A stretch of DNA of 64,000 bases from Bacillota bacterium (GTDB lineage: Bacteria > Bacillota_I > Bacilli_A > Acholeplasmatales > UBA5453), in contig JAEZHT010000078.1 of assembly GCA_023436805.1 (NCBI GenBank), forward strand, positions 1 through 64,000. Direction: 5' to 3'. Made by a program: the position numbers and the translations under genes. Shown here piece by piece: positions 17,501 through 25,575 of this stretch; position 1 is the stretch's first letter; the number at the start of each line of letters is the position of its first letter. The notes below the pieces were generated by a model, which saw only the letters and a program-made list of their open reading frames with translations, ran no database searches and was not told the origin of the DNA.

Positions 17501-18104
17501 TAACGCAGCAACTAAAGTTCAAACATTTGAAGTCACTTTAGGTACAACATCTGAACCACAAGCTGAAGTTCTTAGAACTTATGTATTTGGGACAGCTGCA
17601 GTTACTGGTTATTCCGCAGGAAGCTTAGCATGGACTGAAACTTTTGGTGCACAAAGTGAATTGAAAGACCGTGTTCAAATTAACACATCCACAAGTGCTC
17701 CACACACTGCAGGAAATCCATTCTTAGTCTTAGCTCCAATTCAAACATTTAAAGTTGCTTTCGTAGAATTCTCACTTGCAGCATTAAACGTTTCTAACAT
17801 TACTTTCCAATACTCTTCATGGAGTGGTTCAGCTGCAACTAACGCAGTTGCTCTAACTGACGGTGTCTTCACACTTCAAAAGTGGAATGCAACATCATCA
17901 ACTTGGGAAAATGTTGAATACGCAGCTGGACAATTCAACCTACTAAGCAGCGTAGTATCTACAGAATATAAGACAGCATCATTCAACGTTGTTGGTGGCG
18001 GCTTATTCAGACTTTATTACACTCAACCAAGTGCAACTTCAACTTCTAATACATTCTATGCATTAACAGTTGATAACTTTGTTGTATCTGGTTTTGCAGC
18101 TTAA
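14541..18104 (+). CDS. Large surface lipoprotein with alternating atypical Ig and OB-like domains
   Basis: 1187 aa, rich in Ala, Thr and Val. Lipobox LVAC (Cys28). At least six repeats of an atypical bacterial Ig domain are seen, each with a core like TWSSNNPEVISNEGVV and an ending like TVTLTATLTKG. Three lie at about 33-310. An OB-like domain follows, then a fourth Ig, a second OB-like domain (starting at PLSTVQQVVD), two more Ig repeats, and a C-terminal beta-sandwich that looks carbohydrate-binding-like. No catalytic motif is visible. With two OB-like modules beside a nuclease and importer, a nucleic-acid-binding or adhesive role is plausible but unproven. RBS GGAGGAA. A strong terminator follows. 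Confidence 0.8.
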   Translation: MSTKRFSFTKGIVALVLTLVAILGLVACETPANPDKEAVEAALDQVALVYGQGDSASSVTRNLTLPTALGEITISWASSNAAVISNAGVVTRPNADTVVTLTATLTLREESDTVVFSLTVKAAEAAATPEEALAALQIFSSTLVYNESTGRYTTTSDLFLPTRSMKLDITWSSPNTAVIDNVGKVVRPAWGQSDQTVILVASVGDATREFIITVPAINVKPNNIAVAEAKDALLLAGIGNGVAADLVLPTTVGSDGVTVTWSSNNPEVISNEGVVVRQQENVTVTLTATLTKGTASDTKTFDVVVLSFAPFTEVASIQAAIDLSIANRKLSPAPDTYAKIEAVTVVGISGDGYMIYDGASLLFVFTSGTPAESIKVGDVYDITGFVDYYFGSWQFNGTKSAEMPTILKASTEPAKVLEPQALPGTIVQYVASLPTTYTQEAPFPYAYVEFEGKVRVQGTGNYDVFLVDFNYAGSGINSNANSPHTTDALMIYYKSNIDALRQFDGLKVKFSAFLYSYRTDRTIFTFIFTGVAADIEVLPMTDQESVDAAKVQAIAGLPAIQETAATLTLPTDLLGTTIVWTSSDNALINPTTGVVTPVEGSQTAVTLTATITKGSASGVQTFVVKVGQIPLSTVQQVVDAPVNSTVYRVQGTVTASEYYRTYFIQQGDAGIAIYTSDATMLALLKANVGKDVEVIGTRGAFNGLRQMAPQSVKALGTTGTVTAVNVDAVALNATDMLPYQGRLVTLTQLKVTNRAVDQYNNVTLTLTQVATGRTILMKWDSRLALSTAAATLLGTLTVGKEISVTNVMAWLNNPYLYFTDSTIVTEVAITDASKVAGDKAALSLPAEVKTATPLTLPATGANGAAITWATDNAAVITAAGVVALPASGTVTVKLTATLTLGSVTETREFNIVVGLSDQDLVDADAAALVVVAAHTAPTTITLPATGSNGSAIVWTSSNNALIDPATGAVVMPQSGQVVVTLTATLSLNAATKVQTFEVTLGTTSEPQAEVLRTYVFGTAAVTGYSAGSLAWTETFGAQSELKDRVQINTSTSAPHTAGNPFLVLAPIQTFKVAFVEFSLAALNVSNITFQYSSWSGSAATNAVALTDGVFTLQKWNATSSTWENVEYAAGQFNLLSSVVSTEYKTASFNVVGGGLFRLYYTQPSATSTSNTFYALTVDNFVVSGFAA

Positions 18105-18120
18105 TACATTTTAAAACAAG

Positions 18121-18150
18121 AAGGACGAACCTCACGGCTCGTCCTTTTTT
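18121..18150 (+). terminator. Rho-independent terminator of the uptake operon
   Basis: AAGGACGA (18121-18128), ten-base loop, TCGTCCTT (18139-18146), then Ts. Confidence 0.9.
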
Positions 18151-18182
18151 CGTATTATTCACACACAAGTAGATAAAAATCC

Positions 18183-18197
18183 ATTATATGATATAAT
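18183..18197 (+). promoter_or_regulatory. Extended -10 promoter in a symmetric palindrome
   Basis: TATAAT at 18192-18197 preceded by TGA. The whole element ATTATAT-G-ATATAAT is symmetric, so a -10 box reads on both strands. It lies 30 nt before the second nuclease gene. Confidence 0.55.
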
Positions 18198-18226
18198 GAT
18201 TATGCTAAAAAAGAGGAGAAATCTCT

Positions 18227-19657
18227 ATGAAGAAAATCATATCAATTCTATCCATCCTTTGGTTATCTTTAATCATCATTGGATGTACCCCAACCGAATC
18301 TACAAAAGTGATTCTACCAGATCTCACAGGACTCAATAAAGAACAGGTCATTGATCTATTAGAACCACTGGATATTGAGTACACCTTTGAAGATGTCATC
18401 GACAATACCAAAACGAGAAATCGCTTCATCGAATATAAAGGCGACTTTGAAATTGGTGATGAAGTTGAAAAAGGCACCAGCGTCGTAATCACATTCGCCA
18501 TCCACGCCAATGTATTACCCAATCTTGCTGGTGTGCATAAAGATGATATCGCTGGATATTTCACCAACATGAAACTCTATATCGAGTATCGTGAATACGA
18601 AACCAACAGTGTCCCTGAGGGGCAATTCGTTAAATATTTAGAACCAAAATTCGTGGGACAAATTTTATCAGATAATACAACAGTGGTGATATTTGTTGCG
18701 AAAAACTTTGTCGTGGTGGAAAGAGATATAATTATCTCCAAATACATCGAAGGTGCAACCACCAACAGAGCAATTGAACTTTATAACGTTTCTAGTGAAC
18801 CTGTCGATCTTTCTAAGTATCGAATTGGATTATTTTTAGATGGTTCAGAAACAGTGAATGAAATCATCACGTTAGAAGGCGTTTTAAACCCTTCGAGCAC
18901 ATATGTCATTAGTCATATGGGTTCAAGTGCTGAAATCCTTGCTAAAGCCGATTTAATCACCGATAAACTGGTTTTTAACGGTAATGATATCGTTACCCTC
19001 ATGTTTTATAACAATGAAATCATCGATACTTTGGGTACTGTGGGTTGGGCTCTAGATATCTTTAATAACATCACCTTAATCAGAAACACAAAAGTAACAC
19101 AACCGAATACCACATTCATAAGAAATGACTGGGATACGTATGCGAAAGACTATATCGAACCACTCGGTACTCACCCTATTGCATACCCAACCACATTTAC
19201 TTGGGATTTAAGCTATGCAGAAATCCCATTTAATACCCCTGGCGGTATGGTTCAAGTCTCTTTTGACAGTAATTATGATGGTGATACAGCTTACTTCACC
19301 CCAGGATTCTTAGGGGAACAACGCCTCCGTTTTATTGGTATTGATACCCCTGAAATGGGTTCTGGTTTGGTTGCAACCCAAGCGAAGAGTTATGTGTATA
19401 ACAAACTCAGATTTGCTTCTGTTATTTACATCCAACACGACCCAAGATCAGGTAGAATAGACTCTTATGAACGCCAACTTGGTTTGGTGTGGTACGATGG
19501 TAAACTTCTCAATTACGAACTCGTTTTATATGGTTACAGCCAAAACAATTATTCAGACGATACGCAATCCCTTATTTTTAATGGCATCCCACTTGCTGTA
19601 TGGATGGCAAATGCAGAAGCGTACGCAAAACAAAACCGCTTAGGCGTATGGGGGTAA
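18227..19657 (+). CDS. Thermonuclease lipoprotein with PASTA-like repeats and a lamin-tail-like domain
   Basis: 476 aa. Lipobox IIGC (Cys20). Two PASTA-like repeats (about 27-92 and 95-158) are followed by a domain resembling LTD, the lamin-tail domain (about 165-300, with RAIELYNVSSEPVDLSKYRI), and a C-terminal SNase domain (about 325-476). Catalytic positions are kept: Asp351 and Asp353 in YDGDT, Arg368, Asp373 and Glu376 in LRFIGIDTPE, and Arg416 in SYERQLGLVW. LTD domains are often attached to secreted nucleases (family knowledge). It has its own promoter and RBS (AGAGGAG). It is a second, differently built surface nuclease beside the uptake operon. Confidence 0.85.
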   Translation: MKKIISILSILWLSLIIIGCTPTESTKVILPDLTGLNKEQVIDLLEPLDIEYTFEDVIDNTKTRNRFIEYKGDFEIGDEVEKGTSVVITFAIHANVLPNLAGVHKDDIAGYFTNMKLYIEYREYETNSVPEGQFVKYLEPKFVGQILSDNTTVVIFVAKNFVVVERDIIISKYIEGATTNRAIELYNVSSEPVDLSKYRIGLFLDGSETVNEIITLEGVLNPSSTYVISHMGSSAEILAKADLITDKLVFNGNDIVTLMFYNNEIIDTLGTVGWALDIFNNITLIRNTKVTQPNTTFIRNDWDTYAKDYIEPLGTHPIAYPTTFTWDLSYAEIPFNTPGGMVQVSFDSNYDGDTAYFTPGFLGEQRLRFIGIDTPEMGSGLVATQAKSYVYNKLRFASVIYIQHDPRSGRIDSYERQLGLVWYDGKLLNYELVLYGYSQNNYSDDTQSLIFNGIPLAVWMANAEAYAKQNRLGVWG

Positions 19658-19660
19658 TAC

Positions 19661-20500
19661 ATGTTAATTAAATACATCAACCGCATTTTATTCGCGATGA
19701 TTGCTGCTATAGGGTTGTTATTGACTTATAATCTTACCGACTCTGCAGTTAGAAAAGACGGCATCCGTAAAGCAGCTACTGTTGCGCTAGAAAATGAAGA
19801 TTTAGATTTCTTCGTGCCATTTAAGTATTATAATAACCAACGATTGTTTGACCAAATCATTGAAGCAGAAGATCATACATTACACATCATGGTTTATGAA
19901 GTCGTATTGGTATCACGTTCTGTAACTTCCGATGAATTTGTCTTTAGAGATGGCATATTCTTTTTGATGGAAAAGATTGAAGGCCCTTCATGGGGTGAAT
20001 ATTATTCCATCAATGTGATAGCTTCTAACAATCAACAACAAGAATATTTAGGATTTCAATTATTAGACTTCCCAATATTTTCAGCCATGAATCCGGATAC
20101 AGCGGTCCAGTTCATCGATCGTTCTCAATTTAAGACGGGCGATATCATCATGCCCATCACCAACATCGAGATGTATTTAGAAGGTATGGAAGACCCTTAT
20201 ATCTCAATTCCAGTTAATTTTACGAACGAACGGTTCAGTGTGATGGAACAAGTCGTCAATTACTATGAAACCAATGACGAATTACCGGAAGAACCCTTCG
20301 GCAATGTATCGATTTCAACCCGTGTAGAGATTGACGCTACCCGCTGGGTGATTTTAGCATTAGCTATTTATTTGCTCATTGTTGGTGGATTAACCGCCTT
20401 TATATTCACCTATAAAAAGAAAACATTGGGTCGTAAAAAAGCAACAATCGGTGTTGAAAAAGACATCGAAAGATTGGGTTTAAAGAATACCAAAAAATAG
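19661..20500 (+). CDS. Two-TM membrane protein of unknown function
   Basis: 279 aa. One hydrophobic segment lies near the N-terminus (about 9-25) and another near the C-terminus (about 229-249), with an external domain of about 200 residues between them and a basic cytoplasmic tail. I recognise no family motif. It starts 3 nt after the second nuclease gene, so the two are cotranscribed and the protein may help anchor or assemble the nuclease. That is context inference only. A bidirectional terminator follows. Confidence 0.75.
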   Translation: MLIKYINRILFAMIAAIGLLLTYNLTDSAVRKDGIRKAATVALENEDLDFFVPFKYYNNQRLFDQIIEAEDHTLHIMVYEVVLVSRSVTSDEFVFRDGIFFLMEKIEGPSWGEYYSINVIASNNQQQEYLGFQLLDFPIFSAMNPDTAVQFIDRSQFKTGDIIMPITNIEMYLEGMEDPYISIPVNFTNERFSVMEQVVNYYETNDELPEEPFGNVSISTRVEIDATRWVILALAIYLLIVGGLTAFIFTYKKKTLGRKKATIGVEKDIERLGLKNTKK

Positions 20501-20528
20501 CCTTGTCAAGCGATATTCTAAAAAAAAT

Positions 20529-20555
20529 AAAGCACGAAATTATCGTGCTTTTTTC
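20529..20555 (+). terminator. Bidirectional terminator between convergent genes
   Basis: AAAGCACGA (20529-20537), loop AATTA, TCGTGCTTT (20543-20551), flanked by A- and T-tracts. The DUF1295 stop codon lies at the loop edge. Confidence 0.8.
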
Positions 20556-21328
20556 TTTGGTAGTGGGATGAATATTGAAGTGACTTTTGCGTAAGCTTGG
20601 TAGGCTTCATTGTTCTTATATTTCTTTTCTAATAAAGGCACACCAGAAACGAAAACGAGTAAGTAGTTGATGAATGCTGGACCAACGATGGTAGCCCATA
20701 CCCATGGGTTTCCACCTGATAATGCTACGACCCAAACTGCCCACCACATCAGTGCTTCGCCAAAATAATTAGGATGTCTGGTGTATTTCCAAACCCCCGT
20801 CATCAAGATTTTACCTTTATTGGCCGGATTGGATTTGAATACCTTCAATTGATGATCTCCCAAGGCTTCAAAGTAGAACCCAATGAGCCATAGTACTATA
20901 CCAACCACCAACACAATTAGGCTGAGTGTGGATGTTGTATAAGTTGAATCTAGATTTACAACCATAATTGGCAACGCAATCACAAACAAGAAACTCATTT
21001 GTAACATAAAGACGATGAAGAACGCTTTGATTTTTAAATGGGTTTTCCATTTACGCTTCATATCGACATAACGGAAGTCTTCAGGCTTATTCCAATTGCG
21101 AATACCTAAATAGAAGAATAGTCTTAAACCCCAAAGCAATACAAGTCCTGTAACCGCAAGTTGTGGGATAGTATAACTACCGCCGCTGATCAAAGCCGTG
21201 ACAGCAACCACAACAAACCCCAAACCCCAAGCAACATCGGCTAGGCCATTGTTGTTTTTGATTTGTGCAATAACAAAGAATATCACAAAGAATACAAATA
21301 AAGCGAGAAATACGTGTAAGAATAACAT
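20540..21328 (-). CDS. DUF1295 membrane protein, steroid 5-alpha-reductase-like
   Basis: 262 aa with about seven membrane helices. The conserved motif [20 protein letters not shown] marks DUF1295, a bacterial branch of the isoprenylcysteine methyltransferase/steroid-reductase superfamily whose members act on lipophilic substrates using SAM or NADPH. The precise reaction is unknown. It is the last gene of a minus-strand trio (DUF2177, DAK2-DegV, DUF1295) with gaps of only 9 and 3 nt. DUF1295 and DUF2177 genes recur near photolyase genes in other bacteria, which suggests a link to light- or lipid-related stress. Confidence 0.85.
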   Translation of the reverse strand: MLFLHVFLALFVFFVIFFVIAQIKNNNGLADVAWGLGFVVVAVTALISGGSYTIPQLAVTGLVLLWGLRLFFYLGIRNWNKPEDFRYVDMKRKWKTHLKIKAFFIVFMLQMSFLFVIALPIMVVNLDSTYTTSTLSLIVLVVGIVLWLIGFYFEALGDHQLKVFKSNPANKGKILMTGVWKYTRHPNYFGEALMWWAVWVVALSGGNPWVWATIVGPAFINYLLVFVSGVPLLEKKYKNNEAYQAYAKVTSIFIPLPKKKAR

Positions 21329-21331
21329 GAG

Positions 21332-23095
21332 TTAGTCCTTTCTTATATAAGCAACCGCTACAGTACCAATACCGGAATTCATCGCGATGATGGTAGAAAT
21401 ATCAGAAACGTATAATGGCTCTATGCCGGTAATTCCCTTTAATACAGAGGCATAATAATCACAGCGTGACTGCGCATTGACATGAACCAAAGCGTACGAT
21501 TGGATGCCGTATTGTTGAACCATTTCAGTGATGTGTTTAAAGATCTTTTTATCGCTCATCTTTTGACTGAATGCTTTGTCGAAGATGATACCATTGCCTT
21601 CATCATCAATCGAGATGACAGGTTTTAAATTCATGATTTTACCCGCAATACCCACCACTTTTTTAACGCGTCCAGAACGCACCATGTATTTAAGCGTTTT
21701 GACGCTAACCAAGATTTTGGTTTTCTTTTTAAGTTTTTCAAGATAAGCTACAACCTCATCTAACGACTTACCTTGTTTGATTTGCTCATTGGCTTCATAG
21801 ACCAGTAACCCTTCAGCAGCACTGTTTTGAATGGAGTCAACAACCGTAATCTTTTTGTCTTGGAACAATGCTTTCGCTTGAACGAATGCGTTATAAGTTG
21901 CACTCATCTTGGAAGATACTGTAACAACCAAGATTTCATCATAATAAGTGGTTAAGAAAGAATACAAGTTTTCAATCGATTTTGGATTAGGTGCAGCAGA
22001 TTTCGGATAAGTCTTTAAGGTATCCATCATCTGATAGAAACGGTCGTTCTTGATGGTTAATTTATCAAAGTGTGTGACCTCATTGATCATTACAGCAATA
22101 TTAAACACATGGATTTGATTGTCTTCAACATACGATATTGGCAAATCAGCAATCGAATCAGTGACCAATGCGACATTGTATTTACGATGATTGGCGACTT
22201 CGAATTGACGTTTCATATCATCGACTTTTTGGTCGACAATCGTACCAATCGGTTCAATCAATTCAAATACCTTATCTGGTGAGTTCGTATGAACGTGGAC
22301 ACGAATGAGTGATTCATGGCCTGCAACAACCATCGAATCACCAAGTGGATGCAGAAGTTGTCTAACTTGATCTAGGTTCATCGCTTTGCCTTCAATCAAG
22401 ACTTCTGTACAATAACGAGTTTGATCTGGACTGAAGGATTCCACATGGATGTGTGCCTCAGGTAAATCGTTGGATTCAATCTCGATATCTTCCCCTAAAA
22501 AAGCGTTAGTAAAGCCTGTAATGAAGTGTAAATAACCCTTCGCGCCAGCATCAACCACATCGGATGCTTTCAATACAGGGAGTTGTTCTTTGGTTTTAAT
22601 GAGTTCATCTTTTAAGCCTTCAGCGGCTTTTTGTAGAACCGATAATACGTCTTTAGAGCCTTTATGCATCGCATCCAATATTTCAGAAAACCGACGCATC
22701 AAAGTAATCATGGTCCCTTCGACGGGTTTTTCGATCGAAGCGTATGCTTTGGATGTCGCTACTTTCATCGAATGGACAAATTCTGTGAGGGGCAGAGGGT
22801 CTTGATGCACACTCGATGAAAAACCGTGGATATATTCAGCGAAAATAATCCCGGAGTTCCCACGTGCACCAAATAAGGCTGCATTTGAGATTGAGGTCAA
22901 TGTTTCATGAATATTTTTACCCATCTTGGATTTAATAATGATGCTTTTCATTAAAGAAGCCAGATTGCTACCCGTATCCCCATCAGCAACAGGGAAGACA
23001 TTGATTGAATTGAGTTGATCTTTTTCTCTAATGACGTATTTAGCCCCTAAAATAAAGGACTTATAAATATGTTCATTGGTAATTTGAAATGTCAT
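21332..23095 (-). CDS. DAK2-DegV fusion, fatty acid kinase-like
   Basis: 587 aa. The N-terminal DhaL/DAK2 kinase domain (about 1-205) has NVFPVADGDTGSNL with metal-binding Asp38 and Asp40, and GARGNSG. A FakA-like middle domain (about 215-300) precedes a C-terminal DegV domain (about 305-587), which opens ALVTDSIADLP. In S. aureus FakA (kinase) and FakB (DegV, which holds the fatty acid) are separate proteins that phosphorylate exogenous fatty acids. Here kinase and carrier are one chain, so it may be self-contained. RBS GAGGTTTC. A second, separate DegV gene begins at 63773. Confidence 0.88.
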   Translation of the reverse strand: MTFQITNEHIYKSFILGAKYVIREKDQLNSINVFPVADGDTGSNLASLMKSIIIKSKMGKNIHETLTSISNAALFGARGNSGIIFAEYIHGFSSSVHQDPLPLTEFVHSMKVATSKAYASIEKPVEGTMITLMRRFSEILDAMHKGSKDVLSVLQKAAEGLKDELIKTKEQLPVLKASDVVDAGAKGYLHFITGFTNAFLGEDIEIESNDLPEAHIHVESFSPDQTRYCTEVLIEGKAMNLDQVRQLLHPLGDSMVVAGHESLIRVHVHTNSPDKVFELIEPIGTIVDQKVDDMKRQFEVANHRKYNVALVTDSIADLPISYVEDNQIHVFNIAVMINEVTHFDKLTIKNDRFYQMMDTLKTYPKSAAPNPKSIENLYSFLTTYYDEILVVTVSSKMSATYNAFVQAKALFQDKKITVVDSIQNSAAEGLLVYEANEQIKQGKSLDEVVAYLEKLKKKTKILVSVKTLKYMVRSGRVKKVVGIAGKIMNLKPVISIDDEGNGIIFDKAFSQKMSDKKIFKHITEMVQQYGIQSYALVHVNAQSRCDYYASVLKGITGIEPLYVSDISTIIAMNSGIGTVAVAYIRKD

Positions 23096-23104
23096 ACGAA
23101 ACCT

Positions 23105-23506
23105 CTAAAATAACCAATCGTTGATGAGATAGGTCAATGTGGATGTAATAAAACCAAGGAAGGTGCCCCAAGTTAAATCAATCAACGTAATTTTTAATGT
23201 AAAGTCTCTCATGGTAGCGAGATTTGTAAGGTCATAGGTAGCGTAGGTAACCAAACCGAAGAACGCGCCAAGCATCATCGCCTTAGACAAAGAACCCGCT
23301 TCAACCGATGGGTTGATAACGAAAATGACCAAACCAAGAATAAATAACAAATAGAAGATAATAGCCGCTGCCCAATTGACATCGGGTTTCAACAACGAAC
23401 CAATTTCTTTGTTGTATAAGTCTTTAGCGACTAAACCCAACCAAATCAAATCAACAACAAAGAATACGACAAAAGCAATCCCATAAAGCTTCAAAATCGG
23501 CAACAT
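23105..23506 (-). CDS. DUF2177 family membrane protein
   Basis: 133 aa with four membrane helices. DUF2177 features are visible in FFVVDLIWLGLVAKDLY near the N-terminus and GLVTYATYDLTNLATMRDF in the third helix region. Function unknown; the family is often encoded near photolyase, DUF1295 and lipid-modifying genes. RBS GGAGG lies upstream of the ATG. The -10 element at 23565-23570 (minus) gives a short 5' leader. First gene of the minus-strand trio. Confidence 0.85.
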   Translation of the reverse strand: MLPILKLYGIAFVVFFVVDLIWLGLVAKDLYNKEIGSLLKPDVNWAAAIIFYLLFILGLVIFVINPSVEAGSLSKAMMLGAFFGLVTYATYDLTNLATMRDFTLKITLIDLTWGTFLGFITSTLTYLINDWLF

Positions 23507-23564
23507 ACATTTAACCTCCGTGGACGTAATTATTGTCTAAACTATGATAGACCTCTATACTTGA

Positions 23565-23573
23565 ATTATAGCA
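23565..23573 (-). promoter_or_regulatory. Extended -10 promoter of the DUF2177 unit
   Basis: On the minus strand it reads TGCTATAAT. Confidence 0.5.
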
Positions 23574-23659
23574 CTTTAGTAAGATAAAGAATAAAAAGAA
23601 TGCTGTAAAATCGTAAAAGTAATCAAAAAATCATATAATAAAGATACGGAGGTACCGTT

Positions 23660-25039
23660 ATGAATCCAAAACGTATTCAAACCGTATACAGTCATCATAC
23701 CAACCCGAATCCAAAATACGTGCTTTATTGGATGCAACAATCTCAGCGCATCCATTTTAATCACGCACTAGACCGTGCGATACAAATCGCTAACCAAAAA
23801 CAATTACCGCTATTAATATTATTTGTTTTAACCCCAGGCTATAAAGAAGCCAATCAAAGACACTATCAATTTATGTTAGAAGGTTTAAAGGATGTTCAAA
23901 CATGGGGGACAAAACTGGGATTTAATATGGTCTTTAAAATCGGTCAACCCCAAGAAGTACTATCTCAATTCCTTGCGGATGCCTATGCTTTAATCATGGA
24001 TCAAGCGTATTTAAAAATACCTTTGAAATGGCGTTATGACGTCATTCAATATGCAAAAGCAAACAACCTTAATCTATGGATTGAAATGGTCGATACCGAT
24101 TTGATTGTCCCGGTCCATGTGGCTTCTGATAAAGTAGAATATGGTGCTTATACCATTAGACCTAAACTGCATCGACTGCTGGATGAATTCATCGATTTCA
24201 AGCAATTAACTGTGTTGAATCACCATAAAGCTTTAGGTATTACTTCTGATTTCAACTTTGACAACTTAACGAAACTGATGGACCAATTGGGGATTGATGA
24301 TTCAGTTCAACCGAATGCATCATTCAAAGGTGGCTATTTAGAAGCGATGAAACATTTGAATGAGTTCATATTGAATCGCTTACCACATTATGAGTCATCC
24401 TCAGATCCAAGTACGAATTACACCTCATTACTATCGCCATATTTACACTTTGGTCAAATATCATCTTTAGAAATTTTACAGCACTTATCATTGTTTAAAT
24501 CACAAGGTAGAATAGAGGATGTGGTATATGAAGCATATATAGAACAGTTGTTTGTGAGAAGAGAACTCGCGATCAATTATTGTTACTATAACCCAGGTTA
24601 CGATGATTTTTATCGTATGACAGAACCGTGGGCTTATGAAACCATGAAGGCACACGAAAGAGACAAAAGAACATATATCTATACCCTAGAAGATTATGTT
24701 CAATATAAAACACATGACCCCTATTTTAACGCTGCGATGAAAGAAATGGTTGAGACCGGGTTCATGCACAATTATATGAGGATGTACTGGGCTAAAAAAA
24801 TCATTGAATGGAGTCCATCATTCATAGAAGCATATCAAACAACCTTATACCTAAACAACAAATACTTCATCGATGGACGTGACCCGAATTCATATTCTGG
24901 GGTAGCCTGGTGCTATGGCAAACACGACCGCGCCTGGACAGAAAGACCCATTTTTGGGAAGTTAAGATACATGAACGACAAAGGTTTAGAACGCAAATTT
25001 GATATGCAAGGCTATATCAATAAAGTGGATTATAAATAG
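23660..25039 (+). CDS. phr: Class II CPD photolyase
   Basis: 459 aa. An N-terminal Rossmann-like domain (about 15-150) with YVLYWMQQSQRIHFNHAL is followed by the helical FAD-binding domain. The class II hallmark WCYGKHDRAWTERPIFGKLR (about residues 415-434) is intact. The enzyme uses blue light and FADH- to split cyclobutane pyrimidine dimers. A TATAAT lies at 23634-23639 and an RBS GGAGGT is present. It is divergent from the DUF2177 trio and is followed after 10 nt by a cysteine hydrolase. Its presence suggests a habitat with some light or UV exposure. Confidence 0.93.
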   Translation: MNPKRIQTVYSHHTNPNPKYVLYWMQQSQRIHFNHALDRAIQIANQKQLPLLILFVLTPGYKEANQRHYQFMLEGLKDVQTWGTKLGFNMVFKIGQPQEVLSQFLADAYALIMDQAYLKIPLKWRYDVIQYAKANNLNLWIEMVDTDLIVPVHVASDKVEYGAYTIRPKLHRLLDEFIDFKQLTVLNHHKALGITSDFNFDNLTKLMDQLGIDDSVQPNASFKGGYLEAMKHLNEFILNRLPHYESSSDPSTNYTSLLSPYLHFGQISSLEILQHLSLFKSQGRIEDVVYEAYIEQLFVRRELAINYCYYNPGYDDFYRMTEPWAYETMKAHERDKRTYIYTLEDYVQYKTHDPYFNAAMKEMVETGFMHNYMRMYWAKKIIEWSPSFIEAYQTTLYLNNKYFIDGRDPNSYSGVAWCYGKHDRAWTERPIFGKLRYMNDKGLERKFDMQGYINKVDYK

Positions 25040-25049
25040 GAGGACTGAC

Positions 25050-25532
25050 ATGGGATTGGCATTACTGATTATAGATGTTCAAAAAGAATTTTTACAAGAA
25101 CATCAAGGCACTAAAGTTTATGAAGAAACATTGATCTTTATTAACGCGACAGCCAAACTATTTAGACAGGCAAATTTGCCAGTCATCATAGTGAAGGACA
25201 TCGCAGAAGGGGATGGTCCAGCGTATGATTTTGTGGATGAACTTAAAACTGAACCCACAGACATTGAGATACAAAAAACCGAAGGCAATGCTTTTTGGAA
25301 AACCAATCTCGATGATATCTTAAAAGAAAAAAATGTGGACTATGTGGTTTTAACGGGCAACGCAGCTGAACACTGCGTGCTCGCTACTTATAATGGTGCC
25401 ACAGAACGCGGGTATAGACCACTGATGTTACAACACGGTATTTTCGCAACCCATGAACGTGGATTGATGGATTTATATTGGAATAGACCTCTGGTTTCAT
25501 ACACAGCACTGACCTATATGGTCAAAAAATGA
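25050..25532 (+). CDS. Isochorismatase-like cysteine hydrolase
   Basis: 160 aa. The catalytic triad of the cysteine-hydrolase superfamily is visible: Asp9 (IIDVQKEF), Lys76 (IQKTEGNAF) and Cys109 (GNAAEHCVLATYNGA). Relatives hydrolyse nicotinamide, isochorismate or related amides; the substrate is not defined by sequence. The start at 25050 is chosen over an upstream in-frame ATG (24999) because AGGAGG lies 7 nt before it and the longer form would run back into the photolyase gene. A convergent terminator follows. Confidence 0.88.
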   Translation: MGLALLIIDVQKEFLQEHQGTKVYEETLIFINATAKLFRQANLPVIIVKDIAEGDGPAYDFVDELKTEPTDIEIQKTEGNAFWKTNLDDILKEKNVDYVVLTGNAAEHCVLATYNGATERGYRPLMLQHGIFATHERGLMDLYWNRPLVSYTALTYMVKK

Positions 25533-25540
25533 TAAAAAAG

Positions 25541-25575
25541 AGCGCTTGGGGGCAAAAAGCCTCAAGTGCTTATAT
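25541..25575 (+). terminator. Convergent terminator, cysteine hydrolase / MFS
   Basis: AGCGCTTG (25541-25548) pairs with CAAGTGCT (25563-25570), with GGC/GCC inside and loop AAAAA. Confidence 0.7.

Noticed and set aside
24999..25049. Upstream ATG for the cysteine hydrolase
   Set aside because: It would add 17 residues overlapping the photolyase end; the ATG at 25050 has a perfect AGGAGG and starts the family's conserved first strand.
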